Source: an uncultured Oscillospiraceae bacterium (GTDB lineage: Bacteria > Bacillota > Clostridia > Oscillospirales > Oscillospiraceae). From it: a stretch of 64,000 nucleotides of DNA. The position numbers and the translations under genes are program-made. Positions 8,280 to 16,076 of the stretch are shown one piece after another. The notes beneath the pieces were generated by a model, which did no database searches, was not told the origin of the DNA, and saw only the letters and a list, made by a program, of their open reading frames with translations. Numbering within the stretch: position 1 is the stretch's first letter; each line of letters starts with the position of its first letter. The DNA is taken from the NCBI GenBank assembly GCA_934591845.1, contig CAKTPO010000005.1, forward strand, positions 46,403-110,402, given 5' to 3'.

Positions 8280-9209
8280 ATGGCTTTTACTGCTCAGGAC
8301 GTTAAGAAGCTGCGTGAAATGACCAACGTGGGCATGATGGACTGCAAGAAGGCACTCCAGGCCTGCGATGGCGATATGGATAAGGCTGTTGACTGGCTCC
8401 GTGAAAAGGGTCTGGCCAAGGCTGCCAAGAAGGCTGACCGTGTTGCCGCTGAGGGCGTTGCTTACGCCACCGTGGTAGACGGTGTGGGCGTTGTGATCGA
8501 GGTCAACTCCGAGACCGACTTTGCTGCCAAGACCGATGCTTTCCTGGATCTGGTAAAGAACCTGGCTGAGGTCGTTGCCAAGCAGAACCCCGCCGATGTG
8601 GAAGCCCTGAAGGCTTGCACCTACCCCAACTCCAACCTGACCGTCACCGAGATCATGCAGGAGAAGGTCATGTCCATCGGTGAGAACATGCAGATCCGCC
8701 GCTTTGCCCGCTTCCCCGAGAACACCTCTGTTGCCTACGTTCACGCTGGCGGCACCCACGGCGTTCTGGTGAACCTGGCCGTAGAAGGCGGCATCGATGC
8801 TACCGAGATCGGCAAGAACGTTGCCATGCAGATCGCTGCCATGAACCCCAAGTACTGGGACAAGTCCCTGGTTCCCCAGGCTGACGTGGACCACGAGCTG
8901 CAGGTTCAGGTTGCTCTGATGGACAACGATCCCAAGATGGCCTCCAAGCCCGCTCAGGTGAAGGAGAAGATCGCTGCCGGTAAGATGAACGCTTTCTTCA
9001 AGGACAACTGCCTGCTGCAGCAGGAATTCGTCCGCTCTGACCTGTTCCAGGGCAGCGTGGAAGGCTACATCGCCGATGCTGCCAAGAAGCTGGGCGGCAA
9101 GGTGACCTTCGTTGATGCTATCCACTACGTAAAGGGTGAGGGCATCGAGAAGAAGGTTGACGACTTCGCCGCTGAGGTCGCCGCGCAGATTTCCGCTGCC
9201 GGCAAGTAA
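8280..9209 (+). CDS. tsf: Translation elongation factor Ts
   Basis: Guanine-nucleotide exchange factor for EF-Tu. The 309-residue protein starts with a UBA-like domain (VKKLREMTNVGMMDCKKALQACDGDMDKAVDWLREKGL) and contains IEVNSETDFAAKTDAFLDL and IAMQIAAMNPKY-type motifs of the core domains. Its ATG follows AGGAGG. It is the last gene of the rpsB-tsf operon, which ends at the terminator at 9224. Codon use is strongly biased, as expected for a highly expressed gene. Confidence 0.98.
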   Translation: MAFTAQDVKKLREMTNVGMMDCKKALQACDGDMDKAVDWLREKGLAKAAKKADRVAAEGVAYATVVDGVGVVIEVNSETDFAAKTDAFLDLVKNLAEVVAKQNPADVEALKACTYPNSNLTVTEIMQEKVMSIGENMQIRRFARFPENTSVAYVHAGGTHGVLVNLAVEGGIDATEIGKNVAMQIAAMNPKYWDKSLVPQADVDHELQVQVALMDNDPKMASKPAQVKEKIAAGKMNAFFKDNCLLQQEFVRSDLFQGSVEGYIADAAKKLGGKVTFVDAIHYVKGEGIEKKVDDFAAEVAAQISAAGK

Positions 9210-9223
9210 TTTTTCCAAACGCC

Positions 9224-9257
9224 AATCCCTGCCCAATGCTTTTTGGGCAGGGATTTT
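9224..9257 (+). terminator. Rho-independent terminator of rpsB-tsf
   Basis: AATCCCTGCCCAA pairs with TTGGGCAGGGATT around a short loop and is followed by TTTGTT. It lies 15 bases after the tsf stop codon and overlaps the leader of the next gene. Confidence 0.85.
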
Positions 9258-9281
9258 GTTATAACGAAAGGACAGAGTATA

Positions 9282-10370
9282 ATGGACCAGACGAAACTAC
9301 AGAATCTTCTTGTCGCCATGAACCAGGCCGGTGTCCCCCAGATGGTGATCTCCGACCCGGCCATGATCCTTTATCTCACCGGGGTTTCCATGGAGCCCGG
9401 GGAGCGGATGCTGGTATTGGTGCTGCGCACGGACGGGAAACACCGGTTCTTTATCAACGAGCTGTTCCCCCAGACCCGGGAGCTGGGTGCGCCCATTACC
9501 TATTACAATGACACCCAGGACGGCGTGGCTCTCATGGCCCAGGCCCTGCTTCCCGGGCAGACCGTAGCCATCGATAAGATTTGGCCCGCCCGGTTCCTGC
9601 TGCGGCTTCAGGAGCTTCACAGCGGCAAGTGCATCAACGCCTCCCCCATTGCAGACGGGGTTCGGGCCATCAAGACCCCGGAGGAGCAGGAGAAAATGCG
9701 CAGGGCCTCCCGGCTCAACGATGGGGTCATGGCCAAAATCGTGGCCGCCGCCAGTGAAAGCCACACGGAAACGGAGCTTTCCGAGCTGCTGCTGCAATAC
9801 TATCTGGAAGCGGGCTGTGAAGGCTACTCCTTCTCCCCCATTACCGCCTTCGGCGGCAACGCCGCAGACCCCCACCATGTTACGGATGGCACAACGGGCA
9901 AGCGTGGGGACTGCCTGGTGCTGGACATCGGCGGCAAAAAGGACAACTACTGCTCCGACATGACCCGCACCGTCTTTTTAGGAGAAGTCAGCCCCCGGCA
10001 GCGGGAGATTTACGAAATTGTCAAGGAAGCCAACCGCCTGGGCATTGCCGCCGCCAAACCCGGCAACCGCATGTGCGATGTGGACAAGGCCGCCCGGGAC
10101 TACATCACCCAACAGGGCTACGGCCCCTACTTCACCCACCGCACCGGCCACTCCATCGGCCTGGAAGTCCACGAAACGGGAGACGTTTCCGCAGTCAACG
10201 AAGCCATCATTCAGCCAGGCCAGTGCTTCTCTGTAGAGCCGGGCATTTACCTCCCTCAGGAGGGCATCGGCGTGCGCATTGAGGATCTGGTACTCATCAC
10301 CGAAACCGGCTGTGAAGTGCTGAACCACTACCCCAAGGAGCTGACGGTGATCCCCTACTTGGATAATTGA
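9282..10370 (+). CDS. M24 family Xaa-Pro aminopeptidase/dipeptidase
   Basis: A cytosolic metallopeptidase of the creatinase-fold M24 family, which cuts N-terminal residues before proline. All five metal ligands are visible: Asp215 and Asp226 in LVLDIGGKKDNYCSDMTRT, His290 in THRTGHSIGLEVHE, Glu319 in FSVEPGIYL and Glu334 in GVRIEDLVL. The N-terminal 125 residues form the creatinase N domain. ATG at 9282 is chosen because GAAAGGA lies nine bases upstream; the open frame extends 13 codons earlier into the tsf terminator. At 362 residues it fits PepP/PepQ-like YqhT proteins. Whether it prefers dipeptides or longer peptides cannot be read. Confidence 0.92.
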   Translation: MDQTKLQNLLVAMNQAGVPQMVISDPAMILYLTGVSMEPGERMLVLVLRTDGKHRFFINELFPQTRELGAPITYYNDTQDGVALMAQALLPGQTVAIDKIWPARFLLRLQELHSGKCINASPIADGVRAIKTPEEQEKMRRASRLNDGVMAKIVAAASESHTETELSELLLQYYLEAGCEGYSFSPITAFGGNAADPHHVTDGTTGKRGDCLVLDIGGKKDNYCSDMTRTVFLGEVSPRQREIYEIVKEANRLGIAAAKPGNRMCDVDKAARDYITQQGYGPYFTHRTGHSIGLEVHETGDVSAVNEAIIQPGQCFSVEPGIYLPQEGIGVRIEDLVLITETGCEVLNHYPKELTVIPYLDN

Positions 10371-10765
10371 CAATGGACAATTGACAATTGACAATTTTTT
10401 ATAGTTGACAGTGGACAGTTGACAGTTATTGTGGCAACCGGCGTTGTTCATTTTAATTCATTCGTTCAAGTATGCAGGGAACGGCCTGTGTTCCGTTCCG
10501 CTGCGTGGCAATTATAACCCGTGTAAATGAAACAAAACCGCCCCCCGATTATGTCATTCCGAGCGAACGCAGTGAGTCGAGGAATCTTCCCGAGTGGCAT
10601 ATTTTACCTTGTGTTGGTACATTTCTGACACGTGGTGGATTCCTCCACTCCGCTTACGCTGCGGTCGGAATGACATAGTGGGGGACGTTTCTGTTTTTTT
10701 TCGGTAACGGTTCCGTCCTTTCGGGTGCGGAACGGCACATAGGCCGTTCCCTACGGTTTCATCCA
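10371..10765. repeat. Family A mosaic repeat block 2 (gene-free)
   Basis: Starts at the M24 peptidase stop codon with tandem TTGACAATTGACAATT units. It then carries the GGAACGGCCTGTGTTCCGTTCC palindrome, the TGTCATTCCGAGCGAACGC half, the GTGGATTCCTCCACTCCGC half ending GGAATGACA, and a final GGTTCCGTCCTTTCGGGTGC module. Module order matches block 1, minus the CATCAGTCAGGG piece. Confidence 0.85.
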
Positions 10766-10777
10766 GCTGCTCTTTTC

Positions 10778-10946
10778 CTAGGGAAACTCTGAATAAATCG
10801 TCTGCGGCTGAGCGGCGAATCTTTTGTTCCCAGGCTGCAGTTTGAAAAATGGGAAATACATACAGTATTCCCTCATTTTCCAAACCGTGCCTGGAACCAA
10901 AATCTTTCGCCGTCAGCTCTTGCCGATTTAATCAGAGCTTCCCTAG
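10778..10946. repeat. Family B palindromic element, copy 1
   Basis: A 169-bp element bounded by CTAGGGAA and TTCCCTAG. Its outer arms, GGGAAACTCTGAATAAATCG and CGATTTAATCAGAGCTTCCC, pair almost fully. Inner arms (GCGGCGAATCTTTTG with CAAAATCTTTCGCCG) and an apical GGGAAATAC/GTATTCCC stem continue the fold, so the whole element is one long hairpin. It ends 24 bases before the ECF sigma promoter. No protein is encoded. Confidence 0.85.
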
Positions 10947-10969
10947 ATTTTTGAAAATTTTCCAAAAAG

Positions 10970-11003
10970 ATGCAACACTTTCTCCTTTTTTGCGTTATGA
11001 TAG
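10970..11003 (+). promoter_or_regulatory. Putative ECF-sigma autoregulatory promoter
   Basis: ATGCAACA at 10970 and TTTTTTGCGTTATGATAG ending near 11003 closely match the sequence before the other ECF sigma gene in this window (60888-60855). The shared pattern is ATGCAAYA, then a pyrimidine-rich spacer, then CGYYTATRATA. It resembles the ECF style of an AAC-type -35 and CG-type -10. Confidence 0.6.
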
Positions 11004-11031
11004 TTGAAGAGAAAGAAAGGAGGTGCCTGAG

Positions 11032-11589
11032 ATGGAGGATGAGCAGATTTTGAATCTGTATTTTTCCCGCTCAGAGCAGGCCATTGGGGAGACCGCCGGA
11101 AAATATGGGCCCTATTGTCATTCCATTGCTTTCCATGTGCTGGAAAATATGGAGGATGCGGAGGAATGTGTCAGCGATACCTGGCTTGCGACCTGGAATG
11201 CCATTCCGCCCAAAAGGCCTTCGCCTCTTTCCGCGTTTTTGGGCCGGATCACCCGGAATCTATCCATTGACCGATGGCGCAGAAGCCGGGCCGTGAAGCG
11301 GGGCGGCTGTCAGATGGAGCTGGCACTGGAGGAGCTGAAGGACTGCGTCTCCGGGGCCGGGTCGCTGGAAAGTGACCTGATCCGCCGGGAGACCCTGGGG
11401 GCGGTGAATCGCTTTTTGGGAGAACTCACCGCAGTGGAGCGAAATGTGTTCTTGTGCCGGTACTGGTACCTGGAATCCTCCCGGGAGATCGGGGAACATA
11501 CCGGCTTTTCCCTGGCCAAGGTGCGCTCCATGCTGCACCGCATTCGTGGAAGACTGGATACATACCTGGAAAAGGAGGGGCTGGGATGA
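11032..11589 (+). CDS. ECF RNA polymerase sigma factor
   Basis: A 185-residue ECF sigma factor. Region 2 contains AFHVLENMEDAEECVSDTWLATWNAIP and RITRNLSIDRWRRSRA. Region 4 has LTAVERNVFLCRYWYLESSREIGEHTGFSLAKVRSMLHRIRGRL, a helix-turn-helix for the -35 element. The ATG at 11032 sits eight bases after AAAGGAGG; a GTG three codons upstream overlaps that site. Its stop codon overlaps the start of the next gene (ATGA), giving translational coupling with a membrane sensor. It is a clear paralogue of the sigma factor at 60261-60815, sharing NVFLCRYWY and the MLHR motif. Target genes are unknown apart from probable self-regulation. Confidence 0.92.
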   Translation: MEDEQILNLYFSRSEQAIGETAGKYGPYCHSIAFHVLENMEDAEECVSDTWLATWNAIPPKRPSPLSAFLGRITRNLSIDRWRRSRAVKRGGCQMELALEELKDCVSGAGSLESDLIRRETLGAVNRFLGELTAVERNVFLCRYWYLESSREIGEHTGFSLAKVRSMLHRIRGRLDTYLEKEGLG

Positions 11590-13337
11590 CGGAACTGGAG
11601 TTTTTGGAGCTGCTGAGCGATGTGCATGGGGGCTACATCCGTCAGGCGGATGCCTTTCGGCAGGGCCAGCTTCGAATTGGGAAAAAGAAGCACCCCATGG
11701 TCACCGCCCTGCAAATTTTATCCACCGCGGCCATGTTCGTGGCGATCCTGGGAGCGGGGTATCTGGGTCTTTGCAGTCAGATGAAAATGGCTGCGCAGAA
11801 GCCGGACCGGGAATCCACGGTCATGGCCACCGGAAGTGAAGCCATGGACACAGGGACGGACTGGCAGCTTGCAGTCCTGGGGGATGAACTGCCGTTTTAC
11901 GATCTGGAAAATGAGAACAGCGTGACCCTTTCTCAATTCTGTGAGAACCTGTCCCAGGCCATGGGCACAGAAGAAGCGCCAAAGCCGGACCGGTATGCCT
12001 CCCTGGATCTGGACGGCGACGGCCAGAAGGAGCTGGTGGTGGAGTTCCGGGGAACCGGCGACCTGCCCAGGCTGGTATTGGGCTATTTTGACGGTGAACT
12101 GAGGGGTTCTATTTATTATAACCGCCAGATGGATCAGATCAAGGAGGATGGCACCTTCTATTATTCCGGCGGCATTGGAAACCGGGGTTGGGCAAGGCTT
12201 CAGAAATTCGACGGCCATTGGGTCGAGGAAGATCTGGAGGGAGACTATTTCAGTTTGCCGGATACGCTGTGGACACAGTGGGTGCCTCAGGACACCGAAA
12301 CGGAGCCGGAGGCAACAGATGATACCGAGAAAGTTCCATCGGAGCTGCATTTGACATACTGGAAAGATGGAGCGCTCTCTTCCGTTCCGGCGGACCTATT
12401 CATTGGTGAGGGCTTCTTCCTGTACGTTCCCCGGGAAGGATGGGTACACGAGGTCCTGGATTACCACGGCACGACCGCGGACCGCTGGGTCTGCGGGGAG
12501 GAGACCTTGGATGAATTCGGCCTGAACAGAATGCTCGACACCACAAGCCGGGAGGCCCTGCGGAAAATCTACGATCAGAAGTATCCCACCCGCATAACCG
12601 TTTTCTTCCGGCCCGGAACAGACGACCAGGCCCTCCGGGACTGGATCATGGAGGTGAATCCCCAATGGGACATGACCCAGAACGCCCGGGGTTCCCTGTT
12701 TGCCGATACGGCAACGGTGAATTTCTTCCCTACGGAAACCGGTGTTATTGTCTGTATCCTGGAAGCACCGACTTACGCAACGGAAGGACTGGGGACTCTT
12801 GGGGCAATGTACCAGTCCGTCGGTAGTTGGTCCCCGGGAAATGCGGGAGTAGCGTCCAATGTCAGTGGCCGGGAGAAAGAGACCTCCTTTATACTGACCC
12901 GCTACATCGATTCCGAGCAGCAGTATGAAGAATACCCGGTGCCGGTTCAGCTCTACCAGGCCGATGGATATTCGACCTATATTCCTAAGGAGGGCTTTGA
13001 AAAATCAGAGGGAACCTATGGTGGACGTCCCGCCGTCCGCTGGGAATATGGGGAAAACCGGAACGTCTGGTTTTCGGTGGTGCCGCTGGATACCACAAGC
13101 TTCAACGAGGCCATCCAATGGGGCCTTTCCGCGGGAGGTCCCGGCTATACCCTCATCGAGGACAAAAGTGGCGGCGTTAGCGGACAGAGTACAGACGGCA
13201 GCCTTTTTTGGGCGATCACTTTCCATGAAAAGGACTTTAAGGGCATTTACGCCGTGATCTGCCATTACCCCGTAGCCCAAACCGACGATCTGGCCGCTTA
13301 CGTGAAACTCATGGCCGATGAATTTCAGGCGGAGTAG
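11586..13337 (+). CDS. Membrane sensor / putative anti-sigma protein with DxDGDG motif
   Basis: A 583-residue single-pass protein. The first 40 residues look cytosolic (MTELEFLELLSDVHGGYIRQAD), followed by a membrane segment (ALQILSTAAMFVAILGAGYLGL) and a large extracellular part. That part holds YASLDLDGDGQKELVVEF, an FG-GAP/calcium-loop motif near residue 140. Two related C-terminal units follow, opening FIGEGFFLYVPREGW and QADGYSTYIPKEGF. The gene overlaps the ECF sigma stop codon by four bases, so the cytosolic tail probably restrains that sigma factor and the outer part senses a signal. This anti-sigma role is inferred from position and topology; no classical zinc anti-sigma motif is seen. 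The larger sensor at 58195 is an architectural relative. Confidence 0.75.
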   Translation: MTELEFLELLSDVHGGYIRQADAFRQGQLRIGKKKHPMVTALQILSTAAMFVAILGAGYLGLCSQMKMAAQKPDRESTVMATGSEAMDTGTDWQLAVLGDELPFYDLENENSVTLSQFCENLSQAMGTEEAPKPDRYASLDLDGDGQKELVVEFRGTGDLPRLVLGYFDGELRGSIYYNRQMDQIKEDGTFYYSGGIGNRGWARLQKFDGHWVEEDLEGDYFSLPDTLWTQWVPQDTETEPEATDDTEKVPSELHLTYWKDGALSSVPADLFIGEGFFLYVPREGWVHEVLDYHGTTADRWVCGEETLDEFGLNRMLDTTSREALRKIYDQKYPTRITVFFRPGTDDQALRDWIMEVNPQWDMTQNARGSLFADTATVNFFPTETGVIVCILEAPTYATEGLGTLGAMYQSVGSWSPGNAGVASNVSGREKETSFILTRYIDSEQQYEEYPVPVQLYQADGYSTYIPKEGFEKSEGTYGGRPAVRWEYGENRNVWFSVVPLDTTSFNEAIQWGLSAGGPGYTLIEDKSGGVSGQSTDGSLFWAITFHEKDFKGIYAVICHYPVAQTDDLAAYVKLMADEFQAE

Positions 13338-13377
13338 GCCTGCTCCACCGGAGTAAAAGCCCCGGCCGATATATGAT

Positions 13378-13700
13378 ACCCCCATCGACATGTCATCCCG
13401 ACCGAGTGAAACGAGCGGAGGGATCTACTCAAGTTGCAGATTTTACCTTGTGGTGGTTCATCATCCCACGTGGTGGATTCCTCCACTCCGCTTGCGCTAC
13501 GGTCGGAATGACAAAAAGGGGGACGTGTCTGGTTTTTATTGGTAACGATTCCGTCCTTAAACGTGCGGAACGGCACATAGGCCGTTCCCTACGGTTTCGC
13601 TGGTGGGTATATTCTTTAACCAACGCAGTCCAAAAACGGACACGTCCGTCACGCCAATAATTGTCAATTGTCCCGCCGTTCCCTATGGTTTCGCTGATAT
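13378..13700. repeat. Family A mosaic repeat block 3 (gene-free)
   Basis: Carries TGTCATCCCGACCGAGTG, GTGGATTCCTCCACTCCGC with GGAATGACA, the GTGCGGAACGGCACATAGGC palindrome and a short AATTGTCAATTGTC run. The first palindromic half differs from other blocks (GACCGAGTGAAACGAGCGGAG), showing module divergence. Confidence 0.8.
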
Positions 13701-13748
13701 GCCCATTTTTCAACCTTGGTGTTCTAAAACATCCTTTTTCTTTCCTTG

Positions 13749-13777
13749 TGGACAAATGGCCGTCTATGTGATACAAT
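13749..13777 (+). promoter_or_regulatory. Sigma-A promoter of the alanine symporter gene
   Basis: TGGACA (13749-13754) and TACAAT (13772-13777) are separated by 17 bases. It supports a start codon after 13785 rather than the upstream ATG codons of the open frame. Confidence 0.65.
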
Positions 13778-13811
13778 GGAACCCGACTTGCAAATAGAGA
13801 GGAAGAAATTT

Positions 13812-15188
13812 GTGGAAACTATCACGACCGTAAACGCTGCGGTGAACAACTTTGTATGGGGTGTTCCCGCCATGATCTGTATTGTGGGCGTGGGCCTGTG
13901 GCTCAGCTTTCAGACGAAATTCATTCAGTTCCGCCGCTTCGGCACCTCCATGCGGGAGACCTTTGGTAAAATGTTTCACCGCACCGATGCTACCCAGGGG
14001 GCCGTCACCCCTTTCCAGGCGGTGTGTACCGCACTGGCTGCCACGGTAGGCACCGGTAACATTGCCGGTGTAGCCGGGGCCATTGCCATCGGCGGCCCCG
14101 GGGCGGTGTTCTGGATGTGGTGCAGCGCCCTTTTGGGCATGTGTACCAAGTTTGTAGAGGTCACCCTGGCCGTCCGATTCCGGGAGAAAAACCGGGAGGG
14201 GGACTGGGTAGGCGGTCCCATGTATTACATCAAAAACGGGTTGCCGAAAAAATGGCATTTTCTGGCGGTGCTCTACGCCATTCTGGGTATGCTTACGGTG
14301 TTTGGCACCGGCAACGCCACCCAGGTCAATGCCATTATCACCGCTGTAGACACCGCCATTCTGAACTTCCACCAGATGGGTGCCCGGCAAATGGCCAGCC
14401 TGAACCTGGTTATTGGCATTCTGATTGCCCTGACCGTGGCTCTGGTGCTGGTAGGCGGGCTCAAGCGCATCGGCAATGTGGCAGAAAAACTGGTGCCCTT
14501 TATGGCCCTGGTGTATGTGCTCATGGCCCTGGGTGTTCTGGTGCTGAACCTGAACCGGGTGCCGGAGGTGCTGGCCGCCATCGTCAAAGGAGCCTTTTCC
14601 CCTTCCGCCGTCACCGGCGGTGCCGTGGGCAGCATGTTCCTGTGCATGAAAAAGGGCGTATCCCGGGGCATCTTCTCCAACGAGGCAGGTCTGGGTACCG
14701 GCTCCATTGCCCATGCGGCTTCGGATGTGGACGACCCCATCCGTCAGGGCTACTTCGGCATTTTTGAGGTCTTTGCCGATACCATCATCATCTGCTCCAT
14801 GACTGCCTTTGTGATTCTGGTCTCCGGGGAGCACATCACCTACGGTGCCGCCGCCGGAGCAGAACTGACCATCGGGGGCTTTACGGCGGTGTATGGCAGC
14901 TTGGCCTCCCTCCTGGCGGCGGTGGCCATGTGCTGCTTCGCCTTTTCCACCATCATCGGCTGGGGCCTTTACGGTACCCGGTGCCTGGAATTTTTGGTGG
15001 GCAGCAAGGCAAACCGGGGCTTTATGATCGTCTACTCCTTTGTAGCTATCATCGGTGCCACGGTAGACCTGGGCCTTCTGTGGGACCTTTCCGAAACTTT
15101 TAACGGCATGATGGTCATTCCCAACCTCATTGCCCTGTTCCTGCTCTCCGGCACCGTTGCGAAAATGGTCCGTCAAACAAAGATTTGA
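13812..15188 (+). CDS. Sodium:alanine/glycine symporter (AGCS family)
   Basis: Imports alanine or glycine with sodium through the membrane. About ten hydrophobic segments are present. TALAATVGTGNIAGVAGAIAIGGPGAVFWMW and GIFSNEAGLGTGSIAHAAS are the AGCS signatures. A GTG at 13812 is taken as the start: GAGAGGAAG lies just upstream and the promoter -10 is at 13772, whereas ATG codons at 13746 and 13776 precede or overlap the promoter. That gives 458 residues, the family length. It is a single-gene unit ended by the terminator at 15194. Confidence 0.92.
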   Translation: METITTVNAAVNNFVWGVPAMICIVGVGLWLSFQTKFIQFRRFGTSMRETFGKMFHRTDATQGAVTPFQAVCTALAATVGTGNIAGVAGAIAIGGPGAVFWMWCSALLGMCTKFVEVTLAVRFREKNREGDWVGGPMYYIKNGLPKKWHFLAVLYAILGMLTVFGTGNATQVNAIITAVDTAILNFHQMGARQMASLNLVIGILIALTVALVLVGGLKRIGNVAEKLVPFMALVYVLMALGVLVLNLNRVPEVLAAIVKGAFSPSAVTGGAVGSMFLCMKKGVSRGIFSNEAGLGTGSIAHAASDVDDPIRQGYFGIFEVFADTIIICSMTAFVILVSGEHITYGAAAGAELTIGGFTAVYGSLASLLAAVAMCCFAFSTIIGWGLYGTRCLEFLVGSKANRGFMIVYSFVAIIGATVDLGLLWDLSETFNGMMVIPNLIALFLLSGTVAKMVRQTKI

Positions 15189-15193
15189 TTCAC

Positions 15194-15219
15194 TGCGCCC
15201 CTTCGGGGGCGCATTTTTT
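15194..15219 (+). terminator. Rho-independent terminator
   Basis: TGCGCCCC, a TTCG tetraloop, GGGGCGCA and six T, five bases after the symporter stop codon. Confidence 0.9.
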
Positions 15220-15254
15220 GTGGTGGAATGGGGAAACTCCGGGCATCCTATCCC

Positions 15255-15283
15255 TTGACGAAGGTAACATAACAGCGTATAAT
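15255..15283 (+). promoter_or_regulatory. Sigma-A promoter of the lipoprotein operon
   Basis: TTGACG (15255-15260) and TATAAT (15278-15283) are separated by 17 bases. The transcript would contain a family B element (15327-15412) in its leader before the first start codon at 15431. Confidence 0.8.
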
Positions 15284-15326
15284 AAACATGCATTCCGAAA
15301 ACAATGCAATAGAAAAAGGGAGCGGC

Positions 15327-15412
15327 CTAGACAAGCTCTGATCAAATCGGCAAGAGCTGACGGCGAACGATTCGCCGCTCAGCCGCAGACGATTTATTCA
15401 GAGTTTCCCTAG
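15327..15412. repeat. Family B palindromic element, copy 2 (short form, inverted)
   Basis: An 86-bp version with CTAG at both ends. Outer arms GCTCTGATCAAATCG and CGATTTATTCAGAGTTTCCC pair, and the inner stem is GACGGCGAACGATTCGCCG-like. The apical arms present in the long copies are missing. It runs opposite to copy 1 and lies between a promoter and its gene. Confidence 0.8.
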
Positions 15413-15430
15413 GGCCGGGGATTTGGATTT

Positions 15431-16072
15431 ATGGGAAAAGTACAGCGTTTTTTTGCTGCCGCCTGCGGTGCGGCGGCCATTCTCCTGGCCGGCTGTGGCA
15501 TCCGGCTGGGGGTCACCGCACCGGAAAAGAGCCCGGTACTGCTGAAAATTGATACAGGGGCAGAATTGCTTTGTCAGAACTTTGCCCGGTGCCTTCAGAA
15601 CGGAGACTTTGAGGGTCTTTCCCAAACCTTTCTGGGAACGCCGCAAATCGACGTTGAGCAAAACCGGGAGGAGCTGACCCAGCGGGTCTGGGATGCCTAT
15701 GTAAGCTCCATCCATTGCCGTCTGGACGGCGGGCTCTACAGCACCAACCAGGGACTGGCCCAGGACATCACCCTGGAAGCCCTGGATTTGGAAGACCTGG
15801 GAAAGCAGCTTCAAAAAAAGGTGCCCTTGCTTTTGGAAGCCCGTATCGCCCAGGCCCAGGACATTGGGGAGCTGTATGACGAACACAACGCCTACCGTCA
15901 GGAGGTCATTGACCAGGTGCTGTTGCAGGCACTGGACGGAATTCTTTCCAAAAACCCAGCCACCCGGGAAACGCCCCTGACCCTGCGGCTGTGCCGCAGT
16001 GAGGGTCAATGGTATCTTCAGCCCGAGGGCGATCTCATCCGCTTCCTCAGCGGAAATATGGCAGGAGCGTGA
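15431..16072 (+). CDS. Predicted lipoprotein of unknown function
   Basis: A 213-residue protein with a lipoprotein signal peptide; the lipobox is LLAGC (Cys22) after a hydrophobic stretch FFAAACGAAAILLAG. The mature part is predicted mostly helical, with RCLQNGDFEGLSQTFLGTP and a C-terminal LRLCRSEGQWYLQPEGDLIRFLSG resembling the DUF-type lipoproteins that end in a W-x-L beta strand. No catalytic motif is visible. It opens an operon with a phosphodiester glycosidase-like protein and an Lgt-like protein. The promoter is at 15255 and its leader contains family B copy 2. Confidence 0.75.
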   Translation: MGKVQRFFAAACGAAAILLAGCGIRLGVTAPEKSPVLLKIDTGAELLCQNFARCLQNGDFEGLSQTFLGTPQIDVEQNREELTQRVWDAYVSSIHCRLDGGLYSTNQGLAQDITLEALDLEDLGKQLQKKVPLLLEARIAQAQDIGELYDEHNAYRQEVIDQVLLQALDGILSKNPATRETPLTLRLCRSEGQWYLQPEGDLIRFLSGNMAGA

Positions 16073-16076
16073 GCCT

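Noticed and set aside
10371-10700. Short open frames inside family A blocks, recurring at several places
   Set aside because: They recur because the repeat recurs, lack consistent starts and ribosome binding sites, and carry substitutions without codon bias.
13764-15293. Long minus-strand open frame antisense to the alanine symporter
   Set aside because: The translation is rich in His, Gly and Gln as expected for the reverse strand of a GC-rich membrane protein gene; the plus strand encodes a full AGCS protein.
15185-15412. Open frame between the symporter and the lipoprotein gene
   Set aside because: It covers a terminator, a promoter and family B copy 2, so it cannot be a conserved gene.
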